This document shows, in pieces, positions 11,329-22,867 of a DNA stretch of 64,000 nt. The DNA is taken from the NCBI GenBank assembly GCA_012845835.1, contig JABAKD010000002.1, forward strand, positions 8,578,620 through 8,642,619, read 5' to 3'. Below the pieces are notes generated by a model, which was not told the origin of the DNA, ran no database searches, and worked only from the letters and a program-made list of their open reading frames with translations. The position numbers and the translations under genes are program-made. Position 1 is the first letter of the stretch. Every line of letters begins with the position of its first letter. Origin of the DNA: Undaria pinnatifida (Eukaryota; Sar; Phaeophyceae; Laminariales; Alariaceae).

Positions 11329-12892
11329 CAGACGATTCGATTCGATTCGATTCGAGTACACCGACCATCTTCTCTTGGGGCGATGATTTACGCGCGAAGT
11401 GGGTTAGAGATTTTCCCGTTGTGTACTATGCATGCGAGCACCACGGGGCTCTGGTGCCACAAAATACATTTGGCGCGTGGGCGCGTCTGGCGTAGATCGA
11501 CCTGTGTTACCTTGTAGTCCATGTTGATCAACACCACCTTCCTGTAGGCCGTCAGATAGTTGAAATAAATGCCCGATTATCATGTGGACATTGTTGGAAC
11601 TATTGTTGTATTGATGGCGTGATCCCTGACTTTTCGACGTTCCTGCAATGGTGCACGACAGGGCAGAGCTTTGGCCTGGTGCAGCCCTTTGTATACCGTG
11701 TGTATACGGTGTGCATACTGCTGTGCGCATTGCGTGTATAGTAGTAGTGTAACTGAGATGATGCGCAAAACGGTAGAGGTTGCATGTAATTCACGTGAGG
11801 GGGTCTCCATACCCCACCGCTAAACAAACTTTGAGCAAGTGTGCGCGCTTAACCAGATTACTGATCAGATGGCTTTCTTACGTGTGGCATTATGTAGATA
11901 ACGTGACGTATTGTGAAGAAATAATCGACCCCAACGATATTAAGCCGTCGTTTGTCTGTGATTTGACCATCAGTTGTAGTCTTCATTAATAAATATAGAG
12001 TACATGGTAGATAAGAAACCCCGTCAGCCAGCAATAATAGGATATGGCAAAAAGAGCTACCACTATTGATACTATCAATGATGTTTATACTGTTAATACT
12101 ATTGGCATTATTGTTATTAATAAAGAGTGCCCCTAGCGCAGCGCGCGTTGGGTATATTACATGGTACATAATACATAATACACTCGTAATGCGTAATAAT
12201 AGCCACTATCAACAGACCACTTCGTGCATATGCCGCTCCCGCACTCATATTGTGTTTGCGAACCAGGTTTCTCGACCAGAATGAGCTTTCAGCCGTGCCT
12301 GGTCTGGTGTTCGAAGGTCTTCCGTCTCTTGTCCATGTGTGAGTGCAACCCCCGAGAGAGAGTCGACGATGATTGCAGTCCTCAATGAGCAAATTCCGCC
12401 TCGCGGTGTGTCTCAGGACGTTTACCACTGTGCATCACGAAATATCGAAATATCCAAGCAAAGCCGTGACGGCCCACGTAGTAGCTCATGCTTCGCGCTA
12501 GGTCATCATATCGATGCCAGCTCTTTCTGTCTATGCGGCGCGCGGCGAGCAAGCGTATTCGTCCAGGCTCGCTCCTCGATCGCGGTTGGGTATACAAAAT
12601 AAAAAAAATACGCAACCGCGTACGCACACAAGCACCTCGAAACATTAGGTATACATATAATATGACTTGTTCCCTGAAGTAGGGTATTGTCCGACATCTG
12701 GCATCAGTTCACACGAAGCCTCGACGCCAACTGGTTTAGACAATCATAAGTAGATGCCGCTCAACGAACGACACAACAACAGGCATTTGCGTCGCGAAAC
12801 GTGTCTCGATGATACTAATAGGGCAAAACTGATATTGTCCGCCAAATTCTCAGCGTGCAAAGAATAGACTACTAGACTACATTAAAAAAATT

Positions 12893-13240
12893 GAAATACG
12901 CTCCAGACCAGCTGTGAGATCGAATATGAATTAAAAAATACATAGATAAATACTCCGGAGTATATGAATTAAAAAATTAAAATTTCAATTCTGCTGTCTG
13001 TGAGATGGACTAAAATTGTTTTTATCATCAAAACTCAGCTTTGCAAGCTGCGTGTAACACCTCGATCGCGCGTATTACGGCATGTGTAGCCTCGTGAAGG
13101 AGACAGGTCGGTGACTCCCCAGCTAATAATGCCAAGGTCAACAGGACTAAGACGTTCAGCCTTGTCCTGCGCACGGAGACTGTATAACCCGCGTGAGGGG
13201 GACAAAACCAGACATCTGTAGAATGCAGTATGCATGAAAC
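12893..13240 (+). repeat. TATA-bearing dispersed repeat, copy 0 (diverged)
   Basis: This matches, in order, blocks of the better copies at 17490 and 21645: CAGCTGTGAGATCGAA, CTTTGCAAGCTG-GTGTAA, CGCGTATTACGG, GGTCGGTGACTCCCC, GGTCAACAGG and a TGTATAACCC box in place of ACTATAAA. An AT-rich insert separates the first block (12893-12930) from the rest (13025 onwards). It is followed by a pyrimidine stretch ending in TTTTGCAG at about 13274. Confidence 0.65.
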
Positions 13241-13875
13241 ACTATATTTTATATTGCGATTTAGCTTTTGCAGGGGGCTACTTGGGTCTACCGGGTGTGT
13301 ACGCAAGTTCTTGTGTACTCCCTGTATAAGCGGTAGGCCAGCGGAGGTCCAGCCCAGGCCTGATGCTCGGGTTTTTGGCTGTCAAGTCATGGTCATGGTG
13401 GAACATGCGGTAGACGCCGATCACTACTGCTCCGAAGTGTTTTCTCTTCTGCTCTTGATGTAATGCAAAGGCACACTCTCACACCTGAATTAGTCTATAG
13501 AAGACGGAGGATTGAGATCTGGTGTTCTGCATCAGGCGTCAGGTGGTGCGCACTTGATCCTAAAGCTCTTCGAGCGCCCATCTCACACACTACCATGGAA
13601 TACATAAACTGAAGCCTGGGTCCAAAACGCCAGATCCCTGCACTCTCTACAGATGGAAGCTCTTGCGCAACAACAGAAATGATCGACAGTGCGTCACCGT
13701 AGCTGATTGTTTTTGATGTTCCAGGCAGCCTCTTCCTTGGATAATTTTGGGTGGAGCGACCGTAGGCCACAGACTAGCAGGTCCTGTAAAGAGGTATATG
13801 ATCATTCGTATTCATTCGGTCAGGAGTTCTTTTGTCCCGGCCTCAGTACGGGATGCTCGGAACTGGAATTTCTCG

Positions 13876-14060
13876 GTCCAATCCTTTCGTTCGAGCGCCG
13901 TCTTCAGGGGGCGGCTCCAACGCCCCTGGCCCTGCGTTATACGTTCGGCACCTTGACGTGACGGCGGATGGATGCTGAGCGAGACAAACGAGAAGTTGCA
14001 AAAGTATTGTATTTGGATAAGATAATCTTGAGACTTCAGTTGTATCTTGACGTCTGCAGC
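13876..14060 (+). repeat. Local direct repeat, unit 1
   Basis: The unit contains TTCGAGCGCCGTCTTC, GGCTCCAACGCCCCT, CTTGACGTGA, GGATGCTGAGCGAGACAA and CTTGACGTCTGCAG. A close second copy is at 14452-14640, with the small inverted-repeat element (14203-14450) lying between the two. Confidence 0.8.
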
Positions 14061-14202
14061 GTCTGGATGATTTCCAAAATTATCATAATTGCCACACGGT
14101 GGTTGCCAGAGTTTTGAATTTTGCGGTGGTATACTCTTGAGCGTTTGTTTTGCTTGACGTCTGCAGGGCTTGAACGAAAACTTGGAATTTCTCGGTCAAA
14201 TC

Positions 14203-14450
14203 TGACTGATTCTACGATAGCCCCAACAGCGGTTTTCTTTAACGAGTTTTCCATGGCCGCTCGACACAAAGATGGGTGCTCTTTAAAACATAAAAGCCTT
14301 TGTGCATCTCCTTGTTTGCAAAGCATTATCGAACAATGACGTCGGGGTGGCAAGGAACACCGCATTCCAGGGGGTACGGCCGATAGCTGGTTTCAAAACC
14401 GGCGATTTTCATTCAAACAATGTTGGGGGGGCTACCGTAGAGTGGCTCAT
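14203..14450 (+). mobile_element. Small inverted-repeat element (MITE-like), copy A
   Basis: An element of about 250 bp with imperfect terminal inverted repeats of about 27 bp. The left end reads GACTGATTCTACGATAGCCC and the right end, reverse-complemented, reads GAGCCACTCTACGGTAGCCC. Inside, a subterminal direct repeat AAAACC(A/G)GCGATTT recurs near each end in the family. Related copies are at 40832-41084 (minus) and 61642-61875 (plus). No transposase is encoded, so it would be a non-autonomous DNA element. I could not define a clear target-site duplication. Confidence 0.6.
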
Positions 14451-14451
14451 C

Positions 14452-14640
14452 GCTCCGTTCGAGCGCCGTCTTCGGGGGACGGCTCCAACGCCCCTCACCC
14501 TGCCTTCTTCGTTCGGTCCCTTGACGTGAACGTTGCTGGATGCTGAGCGAGACAAGCGGGAAGTTGCAAAATATATTATCTTGATTAGATATCTTCAGAC
14601 TTCGGTTGTACTTGACGTCTGCAGGGCTTGAACGAATATA
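14452..14640 (+). repeat. Local direct repeat, unit 2
   Basis: Second copy of the unit at 13876-14060, including the GGATGCTGAGCGAGACAAG block and the terminal CTTGACGTCTGCAGGG motif. That motif also starts the tandem array that follows. Confidence 0.8.
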
Positions 14641-16030
14641 TCACGGAAATATTTTTGGGAGAAGTGAAGAATGCGATGCAAGAAGATTAATATACAGACG
14701 AGCAAGATACATCCGCAAGAACGCGTGTTATTATACCAGTAGTGGATCGCGCTACTTCGTTTATTATATCGCGTTTGGTGCTGTTGAAGTGTTTATCATT
14801 TTGTGCGTGCTTGGTCTGCACGTCAACCTCATATAGGCTCAAAATCGTTTTTTTTGTGCCTATCATGCAAATAACGTCTGCAGAGAACGAAAAAACTATA
14901 GGAAAATGTTTTTCAAGTGGCATTCAAATAACATCAAATCCAAATTGACATCATCTACGCGTGAACTCCTCTCCCAGGCAACCTGATATAGGCTCAACGT
15001 ATGATGCGAATAACCAGCCGAGTTGCGACCGCGTAAATAATTGCGAGCTTGGTTAGGCTTTGACCCAGTAGGCCGATGTTTTTTGCGCGAACCATTATGC
15101 AAGTAACTAGCCAAATTGCGGTTGCTTGGCTTGACGTCTGCAGGGCCTAAACAAATAAAACACGGAAAATTGGGAGCAGTGGTGAAGAATGCGATGCAAA
15201 ATTAGAAAGGCTGTAAGACGAACATAATACGTCGACAAGAACGTGTGTTATACCAGTAGTAGATCGCGCCAATTCGTCTCGTTATATTGCGTATGGTGCG
15301 CTGTTGAAATGTTTGTCATTTTGAGCGTGCTTGGTCTGCACGTCAACCTGACATGGGCTCAAAATCGTTTTTTGGCTCGACCTATTATGCAAATATCGTC
15401 TGCAGAGCTTAAACGAATAAAACATTTGATTTTCTATTTTTTCAAGTAGCATTTAGAGTAGCATAATTTACAAATTGACATAATTTGCGAACTCCCCTCC
15501 CAGGAAATTTGATATGAGCTCACAATCGTGTTATTGCGCGACGTATGATGCAAGTAATAATAGCCAAATTGCGACCGCGTAAATAATTGCGAGCTTTATT
15601 AGGCTTTGACCCAAGAGGCCAATGTTTTTTGCGCTACATATTTTGCAAGTAACTAGCCAAGTTGCGACCCCGTAAATAATTGCGAGGTCGTTAGTTAGGC
15701 TTTAACCCAATAGACGAATGAAATCGGAATTTTCAGCCTCTTTTTTCGGAGTCGCATAAGCGACTAAAAGATGATTATGCTGGCAAGTATTCCGAACTGA
15801 CTTGTTGCCCGATGCAAGCGAGTAGCATGTCAAAACCAAGCTTGGACCAAATAGGCGAATGTTTTGTGCGCAACATTTTGTGCAAATAACTAGCCAAATT
15901 TCGACTGCGACAATAAAAGCGAGGTCGTTTGTTAGGCTTCGACCCAGTAGGCGAATTAAATCGGGATTTTCGGCCTCCTTTTTCGGGGTCGCACAAACGG
16001 CCAAGAGGTGATAATGCGGACAAGATCCTT
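14611..16030 (+). repeat. Nested tandem repeat array with a 519-bp period
   Basis: CTTGACGTCTGCAGGGC starts at 14611 and again at 15130. The following 300 or so bases, including CACGGAAA, GAAGAATGCGATGCAA, CTTGGTCTGCACGTCAACCT and GGCTCAAAATCGTTTTTT, repeat in order. Beyond 14985 a shorter unit of 80-90 bp (TAAATAATTGCGAG, GTTAGGCTTTGACCCA, GCAAGTAACTAGCCAA) recurs several times with drift up to about 16030. The ORFs here follow the repeat and are not genes. Confidence 0.75.
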
Positions 16031-16059
16031 GAAATATAAAGGAAAAGGAAAACAAATGA

Positions 16060-17175
16060 TACGAGTCGTGAATAATGTGTATAACTTCGGGTGAATACGC
16101 ACATGAGAAAATAATATATATAAACTACATTAACAGGATACGCGCCAACAACAAGGTACAACAACGACGGACAACCTACAAAAGGAAATATACAAATAAC
16201 GCGTAAACGATTACGTTCTTTCCGTACACGTACATACTACATCTGCGAAAGGTTCCCTACGGCTGGAAACGAAGGCGGGGATACAACTTTAGGAACTGAA
16301 CTTATGGACGGACACCATTCATAAAAAAACATTAAGCGTACGCGGGCCAAGAGACATAAGCAAGAATTGGCGACGATTTGGGGTTTGGGTTTACTACGCA
16401 GATGTATATGCGAGAAAAGGATCAACGCATAAGCGATGGCGTGCTTGTCATACATGTGTACTACGACATCTAAGAAAGGCATCTCCGACAATGTACCCCA
16501 CCAGTCCGCGCCCCCCCCCCTCAAATCACAATCACACTACCATTTCACACCCACATTTGTATCGCACCCCCAAGTCTTCCCCTTACCGGTGTTATGTCGG
16601 CTCTCTCGCGACACTCTCCTGCCAAACGCAAAAACGCCGACACCAAGATTGGCGCACGGCCGAGTCGCCCAGACGGCATACGAATATTGTTCGCCTAATG
16701 TTAAGCAGCATTAATGTCTGCATGATCCCTTCTTTTTCCATTTTTGTATGTTTTCGCTAGTGTAAGTTCTGCGTACATTGGATTTACATAGTACTGGATT
16801 GAGGGCGTTCAGTATGCCTCATTTTTCCTTTTCGTGCTTCTCTGTAAGTAAGTTCTTCGTCTACTGTGGAAGTAAACACGGAGGGATTACCCAAGGCACC
16901 ATCAACGGCGCCTTTTTTTTTTCCTTCAGTAAATTTTATAATTTCAACTATTCCGTCCGATGCCTTTGTAATTAGTGACATGTCCTATTTCGTTTCGCCT
17001 TGAAGCGAAGCAGGTTCTCAATTCTCTTTTGGACGTTTCGGCACTCATTTTGTTCTATGTAGGCTAACTTTTTCTTGGCGGTCCTTTTAGTAACCGAGTG
17101 TATTTCGCCTCTGCATGCTTTCTGCATTTATATGTTTTTCTTCTTGTCAAAGTAAACCTTCATGAATCTCATGGT
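16060..17175. other. No gene recognised
   Basis: Between 16060 and 16720 there are only short ORFs and a C-run near 16511. From 16730 to 17170 the plus strand is pyrimidine-rich, with several GTAAG and TTTTCG-CTAG motifs resembling splice sites but no coding frame between them. Confidence 0.35.
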
Positions 17176-17181
17176 CGTACT

Positions 17182-17400
17182 TAACTCTAGGCATTACTTT
17201 GAAGTTCAAAATCGAATTGGATAACTACAACCTATTTCGTCGAGTGCTACCCTGCGTTACCCGAAGAATGGGCGCCATCGAATGTCATACTTTGATCTTT
17301 AGACCCTCCTATTCGTATTAAACTCTTGGCATTACTTTGAACTTCAATAATGTTGAATCGGACCGCTACAACGTTTTTTCTCGTCAAAGTGCTGCCCTGT
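17182..17400 (+). repeat. Two-copy tandem repeat, period about 138 bp
   Basis: The blocks AACTCT-GGCATTACTTTGAA, TTCAA-AT-TTGAAT and CTACAAC followed by TCGTC-AAGTGCT-CCCTG occur at 17182 and again at about 17320, with moderate divergence. Confidence 0.6.
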
Positions 17401-17489
17401 TCATGCGGAGCCCTTGTATCGAGCTATATTAGGTCTCTTCAACCAAGGATGTTGAGGAAACGAATGAATGGTGTGGTGCATATATTATA

Positions 17490-17990
17490 AAAATAAAATA
17501 CACTCCAGCTGTGAGATCGAAGGTTTTGTCGACACTCATCTTTGCAAGCTGTGTGTGATACTCCGATCACGCGTATTACGGGTTGTGTGCCCTTATCAAG
17601 GATATAGGTCGGTGATTCCCCTTGCAACTACGTTGTAGCTATCAGGGTCAACAGGGTGATGTCAGGTAGCCTGTGCGCGAAAACTATAAAACCCGATTCT
17701 GAGGGGAAATAATCTGACAGCTGTGGAAGGAAATTGCATCAGTTTATCAAGTGAATCCTGTAAGTCGAATAACCGGTGAGAGGAGGGCGGAGTGTTTATG
17801 GACATAGCCTGATTTTGATCAAAACAGGGGCGGGGGGGGTGGCAGGTGGCAGCTCAAATGGTGCGTGGAAACTATAAATCCTTCTTATGGGGGAGGGGGG
17901 GGGGAGTGGGGGTTATGTCGCATAGATGTAGGGGTTTGCTATACGCGTGGTGCTAGGTCTAGGCGTGGTGGGGAATGGGGGGGCGTTGGG
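17490..17990 (+). repeat. TATA-bearing dispersed repeat, copy 1
   Basis: About 500 bp matched in order at 21645-22260. Conserved blocks are ATACACTCCAGCTGTGAGAT, CTTTGCAAGCTGTGTGTGAT, GCGTATTAC-GG-TGTG, GTAGGTCGG-GA-TCCCC, a TATA-like AAACTATAAAAC near 17682, TCTGACAGCTGTGGAAGGAA, GCATCAGTTTATCAAGTG and then TCCTGTAAGT and ACCGGTGAG, both donor-like. The far end GATGTAGGGGTTTGCTATAC is also shared. The structure resembles an LTR or a repeated promoter plus first exon. A second, truncated TATA block occurs at 17862-17882. Confidence 0.75.
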
Positions 17991-18321
17991 GGCTATATTG
18001 TATTTTTTCTTTTTTTTATGGAATTTTCACCTCTTCGACCGCGGCATGTGTCTACCAACATACCGACGTACAGCCATACCGAGATATATCACCGCAGCAT
18101 GTGGGTCTACTATACATACCGACATACCTTCATGCCGAGATATACCACCGCAGCATGTGTCTACCATACCGCCATACCGAGATATAGCATACATTCCACT
18201 CGTTGGTATTTAACGTGATGGTTATTTGTGAGAGGACAACGGACGGCGGGTATTATGAGCTACCGACGGTAGATCAGCGACCGACATGGACAACCGAGAA
18301 CCACTTTGACACATATGTATT

Positions 18322-18372
<51 letters not shown>

Positions 18373-18400
18373 CCCGCTCGCCTGCCTGCCTGCCTGCCTA
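18322..18400 (+). repeat. (CTGC)n tetranucleotide microsatellite
   Basis: About 19 units of TGCC with one interruption. It ends only 18 bases before the splice acceptor of the exon candidate at 18419 and so forms part of its pyrimidine tract. Confidence 0.95.
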
Positions 18401-18418
18401 CATTTTCAACTCGTGCAG

Positions 18419-18460
18419 GGATCTGCGTGGTAATCCAGAGCTTCGTTGCGTCTCTCGAAC
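18419..18460 (+). CDS. LRR-like mini-exon candidate 2 (42 nt)
   Basis: The acceptor ACTCGTGCAG (ends 18418) follows a pyrimidine-rich microsatellite. After 42 nt there is a strong donor, GTGAGTAT. With one leading base (the same phase-2 arrangement as at 9094 and 26740) the exon reads DLRGNPELRCVSR, the look of the end of a leucine-rich repeat and its Cys cap. Thirteen codons are too few for a family assignment on their own. The support comes from the splice sites and the shared phase. Confidence 0.35.
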
Positions 18461-20840
18461 GTGAGTATATATTTTACGTCGTTTGGCCTGAACCGTCCTT
18501 TTTTGGTCTAGTCGGTTGTGGCGGTCGTCGGGCAGGGCGAAAAAATGACAAAGACGTGACTCCGAGAGCAACGATTTTCCTACTATACGCAGTGGTCCCG
18601 GTTGCGTAGTGCCTGTTTTCCCTTATTGTACCCGGTAAATCGCTTGGCACAGATGGGAAAACCAATGTTGGCGGTACGCGGAATGGTTACGCTTCCCGCA
18701 ATAGTGCTGGTACTTCCCTCTACAGTGCACATACCGGCACTATACACGGACAACTACTACGGCATACCCAGTTCTTTTTTTTATCCGACCGTGGCCATGG
18801 CATGATATGTCGACGAGTCAGGGGGGGTTAGATATTACATTGCCCTCCTAATGGGGCTTACATTGTGTTTTACCGCACCTTCTTCTTGCGCCCTTGCCGC
18901 CACGTGTGCTTGCCGTTCGTGTAACACGCGGCATGTTCCTACCCATGCGCTGGTTTGGGACTGAGATTTGCGCACAATTAATTCGACGCAGATATGTCAA
19001 CATCGTGAGGGTGGAGAACCAGAGCATCATAAGCTCAGAGTCATGCGGTGAGGATGTCGCGTCAACAGTGTTAATGATCGCGGCAGATTTTAAACCACCC
19101 CCCATACCCGGGTTTCCGGCTCATTCTTATTTCCAGATACCTTCATAGTACAGTCGTGGTAAGGAAGAGCCTAGACTGCCGCAAAATTTGCACGGTCGCA
19201 GACGTGGTAGAGTATCGACAAGAGGCGGATCCAGATGCACGGGTCACCGACATAGAGGTCAGGATTCTGGTTCCTGAGTGTTATAGAATGCGGGGATATG
19301 ATATATGTGGCGTTAACGCTGGCGCAGAAGACCACCAACCTCCAGACACATTTTTGGGCGGCGGCCACGGAGGACATGAATCGGTACACCGTACGCTCTC
19401 CCGGTTGGGAAGAGCGGCGAGCAATAAGATGGACCGTACGGCCATGGGCACTTTTACTGAGTGCGTGGGGTGACAGTCCGCAACCGTCGCACACAGACAC
19501 GTGGAGTTAACAGCCTCCGCCGCCGTGGCGGGGGTGAAGCGTTCTCGCCAAACGGCATTCATAGAGGCGGACGTCCTGCAGTTGTCCGCAAAATTTGCAT
19601 GTTCGTACACAGGCTGTGGACGGGACTATCGAAGCCGAATCTACGAGGGGTCAAGGTATTATAGAAGTTTGGGTATCATAAGGACGACCAGAAACCGAAG
19701 GAAGTATGCCAACAAGAGAGAAGTAAACGGCGCCCTGAGAGGACGAAGCGGCAACAAGTATCGGTGTGATCTCATGCCGCAGCATAGAGGCCTCATTGAT
19801 CCCAAACTGTGTACGAGTTAAAGCGTCGGCGAAATGTTTCAGCAGTAATGTTGGAGCGAAACCCCGGGGACGGAATAAGGCCGTCTCCGGGGTGGGAGAA
19901 AAGCCTGATAGCTGTACAGAAAAATCAAGACGATCCCACTTGCATCGTCGGCTCCCGTGCAGCAGCTAGAGAGAGTAGGACGCGGTTCGGGAAAACAGAC
20001 CATCCCGCCCGCCCATCATTGTGCGCGAGACACGCCGACAACGACATCAGTTTTGGTTTGTAGTGTTTTTTTTGTCCGGGGTAACTACTCTCTGCGACGA
20101 GACACCGCGTTGAGTACCATCGAATCAACGCGGGGGTAGTAGCCCTGGTTGAGAGTCTCCGGCTGATAGCAGCAGAGAGGCCTCAATGATGCCAAACTAT
20201 ATACGAGTTAACGCGTCGGCGAGATGTATTACATCAGCAACAGCACGTACAACGAAACGGCTTTCACCAAACTTTCGCTAGGGTTTTCGCTGATATTTAC
20301 AAACACGATGCGTACGTATCCGAAAAAGCGCAGACAGGGAAACTCGTTGCCGTTTGAGGTACTCAAGTAGTGGGCTGAACAAGGCGCAAACATAGGCGAA
20401 AAGGCTCTGAATTATTCAAAACACTTTCAAGATTTTATTGTTGAATACTCGAAAAGTGGTTCCCGCTTGCAACACTTATCATCGTATTTCCGAGGCGTTT
20501 GTAGTTTTTGCGAAACGCCTATTTCAAGTATATGTTCGCGCCTACTCGGCGACGTAGCCCTTACGGATCTCCCCCGGCCTTCATAGGTTGCGGTATCTAC
20601 CCCTTCGGTGAAACAGAAAGAAGTACCAGGATGAAGTACGGGAGACCAAGGCCATGGCAGAGGTCGACGTCCTTTTTCCTAGGGCTGTGACACGGCTCAC
20701 TCCATGCCTCACCGGAACCTCGACCTTGATAAAGCTTTGTCGCCCCGCTCGATGAACATTGGAGTAGGCGATTAATAATAAAGGTGCACAACTAACAGGC
20801 TAGGAATCAAACACGAATGGGATTCCAAGGGCATGGAGCA
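18461..20840. other. No gene recognised; one internal duplicated block
   Basis: Several ORFs of 60-109 codons overlap on both strands between 18848 and 20139 without a family match. A block of about 75 bp containing GAGGCCTCA-TGAT, CCAAACT, TACGAGTTAA-GCGTCGGCGA is present at about 19790 and again at about 20172. A 13-bp word CGCAAAATTTGCA occurs at 19180 and 19589. Confidence 0.45.
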
Positions 20841-21015
20841 GTATTTTCTTCAGTTGAGGTGCCGGTCACGCACAAATCATTGCGCCAAAGAATGCTGCCC
20901 GTCTGCCCGTATATATACAAGAAATGCTTGCGTAGTAACACGGGAACCTGTCGGTGAATGTAATTTGCGGACACATTGGTAAGCGACAACCAATCGCACT
21001 GTCTTCGAGTCGTTG

Positions 21016-21337
21016 ATGACACCACACGCTCGACGAATGATGTACTGCTCTTGCGCCAAGATTATTTTGGGGAAGAAACGAAGCCATGCCTCGACAGCCG
21101 GGACGTCGACTATCGCTGCGCAGGGCATGTGGAAAGCGGTATCCTGTAAGTGTGTACAAGAGTCACTAGACTATACCCGAGGCACGAAAGAGCCAACCGA
21201 CTCACGAACAAAGTACACGCTAGAAGATAGCCAAATATTTTAAAACCTATATTTTGCTGATTTTCGCAGTTTGTGTTGTGACGTACGCTGGACTCAATAC
21301 TGTTCTTAGTATTCTTCCTACCCAAGTTGATCTATGA
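21016..21337 (+). CDS. Possible two-exon small ORF (65 aa), unrecognised
   Basis: An ATG at 21016 opens 43 codons, then a donor GTAAGTG at 21146 and an acceptor GATTTTCGCAG ending at 21269 (intron 124 nt). The frame then continues for 22 codons to TGA at 21335-21337. The second exon encodes CVVTYAGLNTVLSILPTQVD. The splice sites are good, but the first exon is of ordinary basic composition and the opposite strand is also open (20877-21128), so this is weak. Confidence 0.25.
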
Positions 21338-21644
21338 CAACCAATACACCGAAGCAACTTTGTGCGTAGGCTGTTTTTGGGGTAAGCCATGTGCGCGGTT
21401 TTTCTACAAATACATGTGGGTTGTTTTGGTAGTCAATATATACGAGGGAGGGGTCTTCGTACTTGACAGCGTCGAAGCACACGACTGGTCAGGTGATGCA
21501 AGCCCCTCGAAAGTCATAAGGCACCAACGTTGATCACTCCAAGTCCTCGGTATGGCGCTTACACCCGACTCGGTCTACCTTGCGGGCATATGTGATCATA
21601 AAATACAGGGTGGTAAGATTTGTCTCGCTATTATTTTAAAATCA

Positions 21645-22260
21645 AAAATACACTCCAGCTGTGAGATCGAAGATTTGTCGAAACTCACATTTGAAAGCTG
21701 TGTGTGATACTCTGGTCGCGCGTATTACTGGGTGTGTGTCCTCATTGAGAATGTAGGTCGGCGACTCCCCTTGGAACTACAGTGTAGCTTGTACCAGGGT
21801 CAAAAGGGTGATGTTAGTCAGTCTGTGCGTAAACTATAAAACTCGTTTTTGCGGTGGACAAAATCTGACAGCTGTGGAAGGAAATGCATCAGTTTATCAA
21901 GTGTATCCTGTGAGTCGTATAACCGGTGAGGGTGGGCGGAGTTTTAAAGGTTGTGGGGGCCTGGGTTTGAACAAGAGGGAGCGGAGGGGGGGGGGGGGGG
22001 GGAGGGGGGGGAACGTGCGGGGCAACTCCATCTGTGCGCGGAAACTATAAACCCTTTAAGGTAACAAATCTGACGGTTGTGGAAGGAATGCATCAGTTTA
22101 TCATGTATATCCTGTAAGTATACAACCAGTGAGGAGAGGGCGGAGTGTTCAAAGGGGTAGGAGTGAGGGGGGGGGAGGGATTTCCAACAGCTTCATGTCG
22201 TCTAGATGTAGGGGTTTGCTATACGCGTGGCGCGGGTGGTGGAGAAGGAGGGGACGTTGG
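21645..22260 (+). repeat. TATA-bearing dispersed repeat, copies 2 and 3 in tandem
   Basis: The best match to 17490-17990. Copy 2 has AAACTATAAAACTCG at about 21834 and the downstream blocks up to CCGGTGAG. After a G-rich run (about 21985-22010) a shorter copy 3 starts at about 22030 with AAACTATAAACCC, TCTGACGGTTGTGGAAGGAA, ATGCATCAGTTTATCATG and TCCTGTAAGT. The shared far end, GATGTAGGGGTTTGCTATAC, is at about 22206. Confidence 0.75.
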
Positions 22261-22264
22261 GGGA

Positions 22265-22590
22265 GGGGGGTGGGGGGGGATGAATTGGAGCTACTGTACA
22301 GCATGGATGGCTAGAAAGATAATGAGGTGATATAAACTGCGTAGTAGTGTTTAATACTCTAGCAGATTTCGACTTTTGGTGGGACGTTTGAACAAGAGGA
22401 AGCGGGAGAAAAAGAAGAGGGGAGGAGCGGGGGAGGGGGGGAAACGAATCGGAGCTACGGCATGGATGGCTAGAGAGACAATGAGGCAATATCAGCTGCC
22501 TGGTAGTGTTTATTACTCTGGCAGATTTTGATTTCAGGCGGGGTGTTTGAACACGTTTGGACAAGAGGGATCGGGGAGGGGGGGGGGGGG
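22265..22590 (+). repeat. Two-copy tandem repeat of about 161 bp
   Basis: GGAGCTAC, GCATGGATGGCTAGA, ACAATGAGG-AATAT, GTAGTGTTTA-TACTCT-GCAGATTT and GTTTGAACAAGAGG occur twice in order (from about 22287 and 22450), each followed by a G-run. Confidence 0.75.
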
Positions 22591-22604
22591 CGGGACAACC
22601 CAAC

Positions 22605-22700
22605 ATGTGCGGAGTAACTATAAATCCTTTAGGGGGACAAATCTGACTGCTGTAGAAGGAGCGCATCATATATATGGCGCTTTCCCACGGTCAAGAATAA
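22605..22700 (+). repeat. TATA-bearing dispersed repeat, copy 4 (partial)
   Basis: GTGCGGAGTAACTATAAATC, GGGGGACAAATCTGACTGCT and GTAGAAGGAGCGCATCA match the promoter-like core of copies 1-3. The donor-like end is missing. Confidence 0.65.
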
Positions 22701-22867
22701 TACACGCATCACGCAGCAAACGTTCCACCCCAAGACGGCAAAGAGTACATGTTGAAAAAATAGAGTGTTATAGTGTTACGTGTATGAACGTCATATATAG
22801 GCAATGGCACGTTGCATGTGAAATTCATCACGATGACCGGATCTTCCTCTGGTCAATCGTGAGACAG

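Larger units (their letters stand above)
9190..12885. other. Mostly unique non-coding sequence with small repeats
   Basis: No protein family is recognised. The interval contains the interstitial telomeric repeat at 10035, a two-copy 31-bp tandem repeat at 11267-11328, a short (GATTC)n run at 11333-11356 and an imperfect TACTAT-type stretch near 12058-12120. ORFs of 60-140 codons lie on both strands without preference. Confidence 0.4.

Noticed and set aside
20877..21128. 83-codon minus-strand ORF with protein-like composition
   Set aside because: The plus strand over the same bases has a possible spliced ORF, and neither can be favoured without transcripts or homologues.
13000..22700. CRISPR array
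   Set aside because: The repeats are long, diverged and unevenly spaced, with no short identical repeats and unique spacers, and the DNA is eukaryotic.
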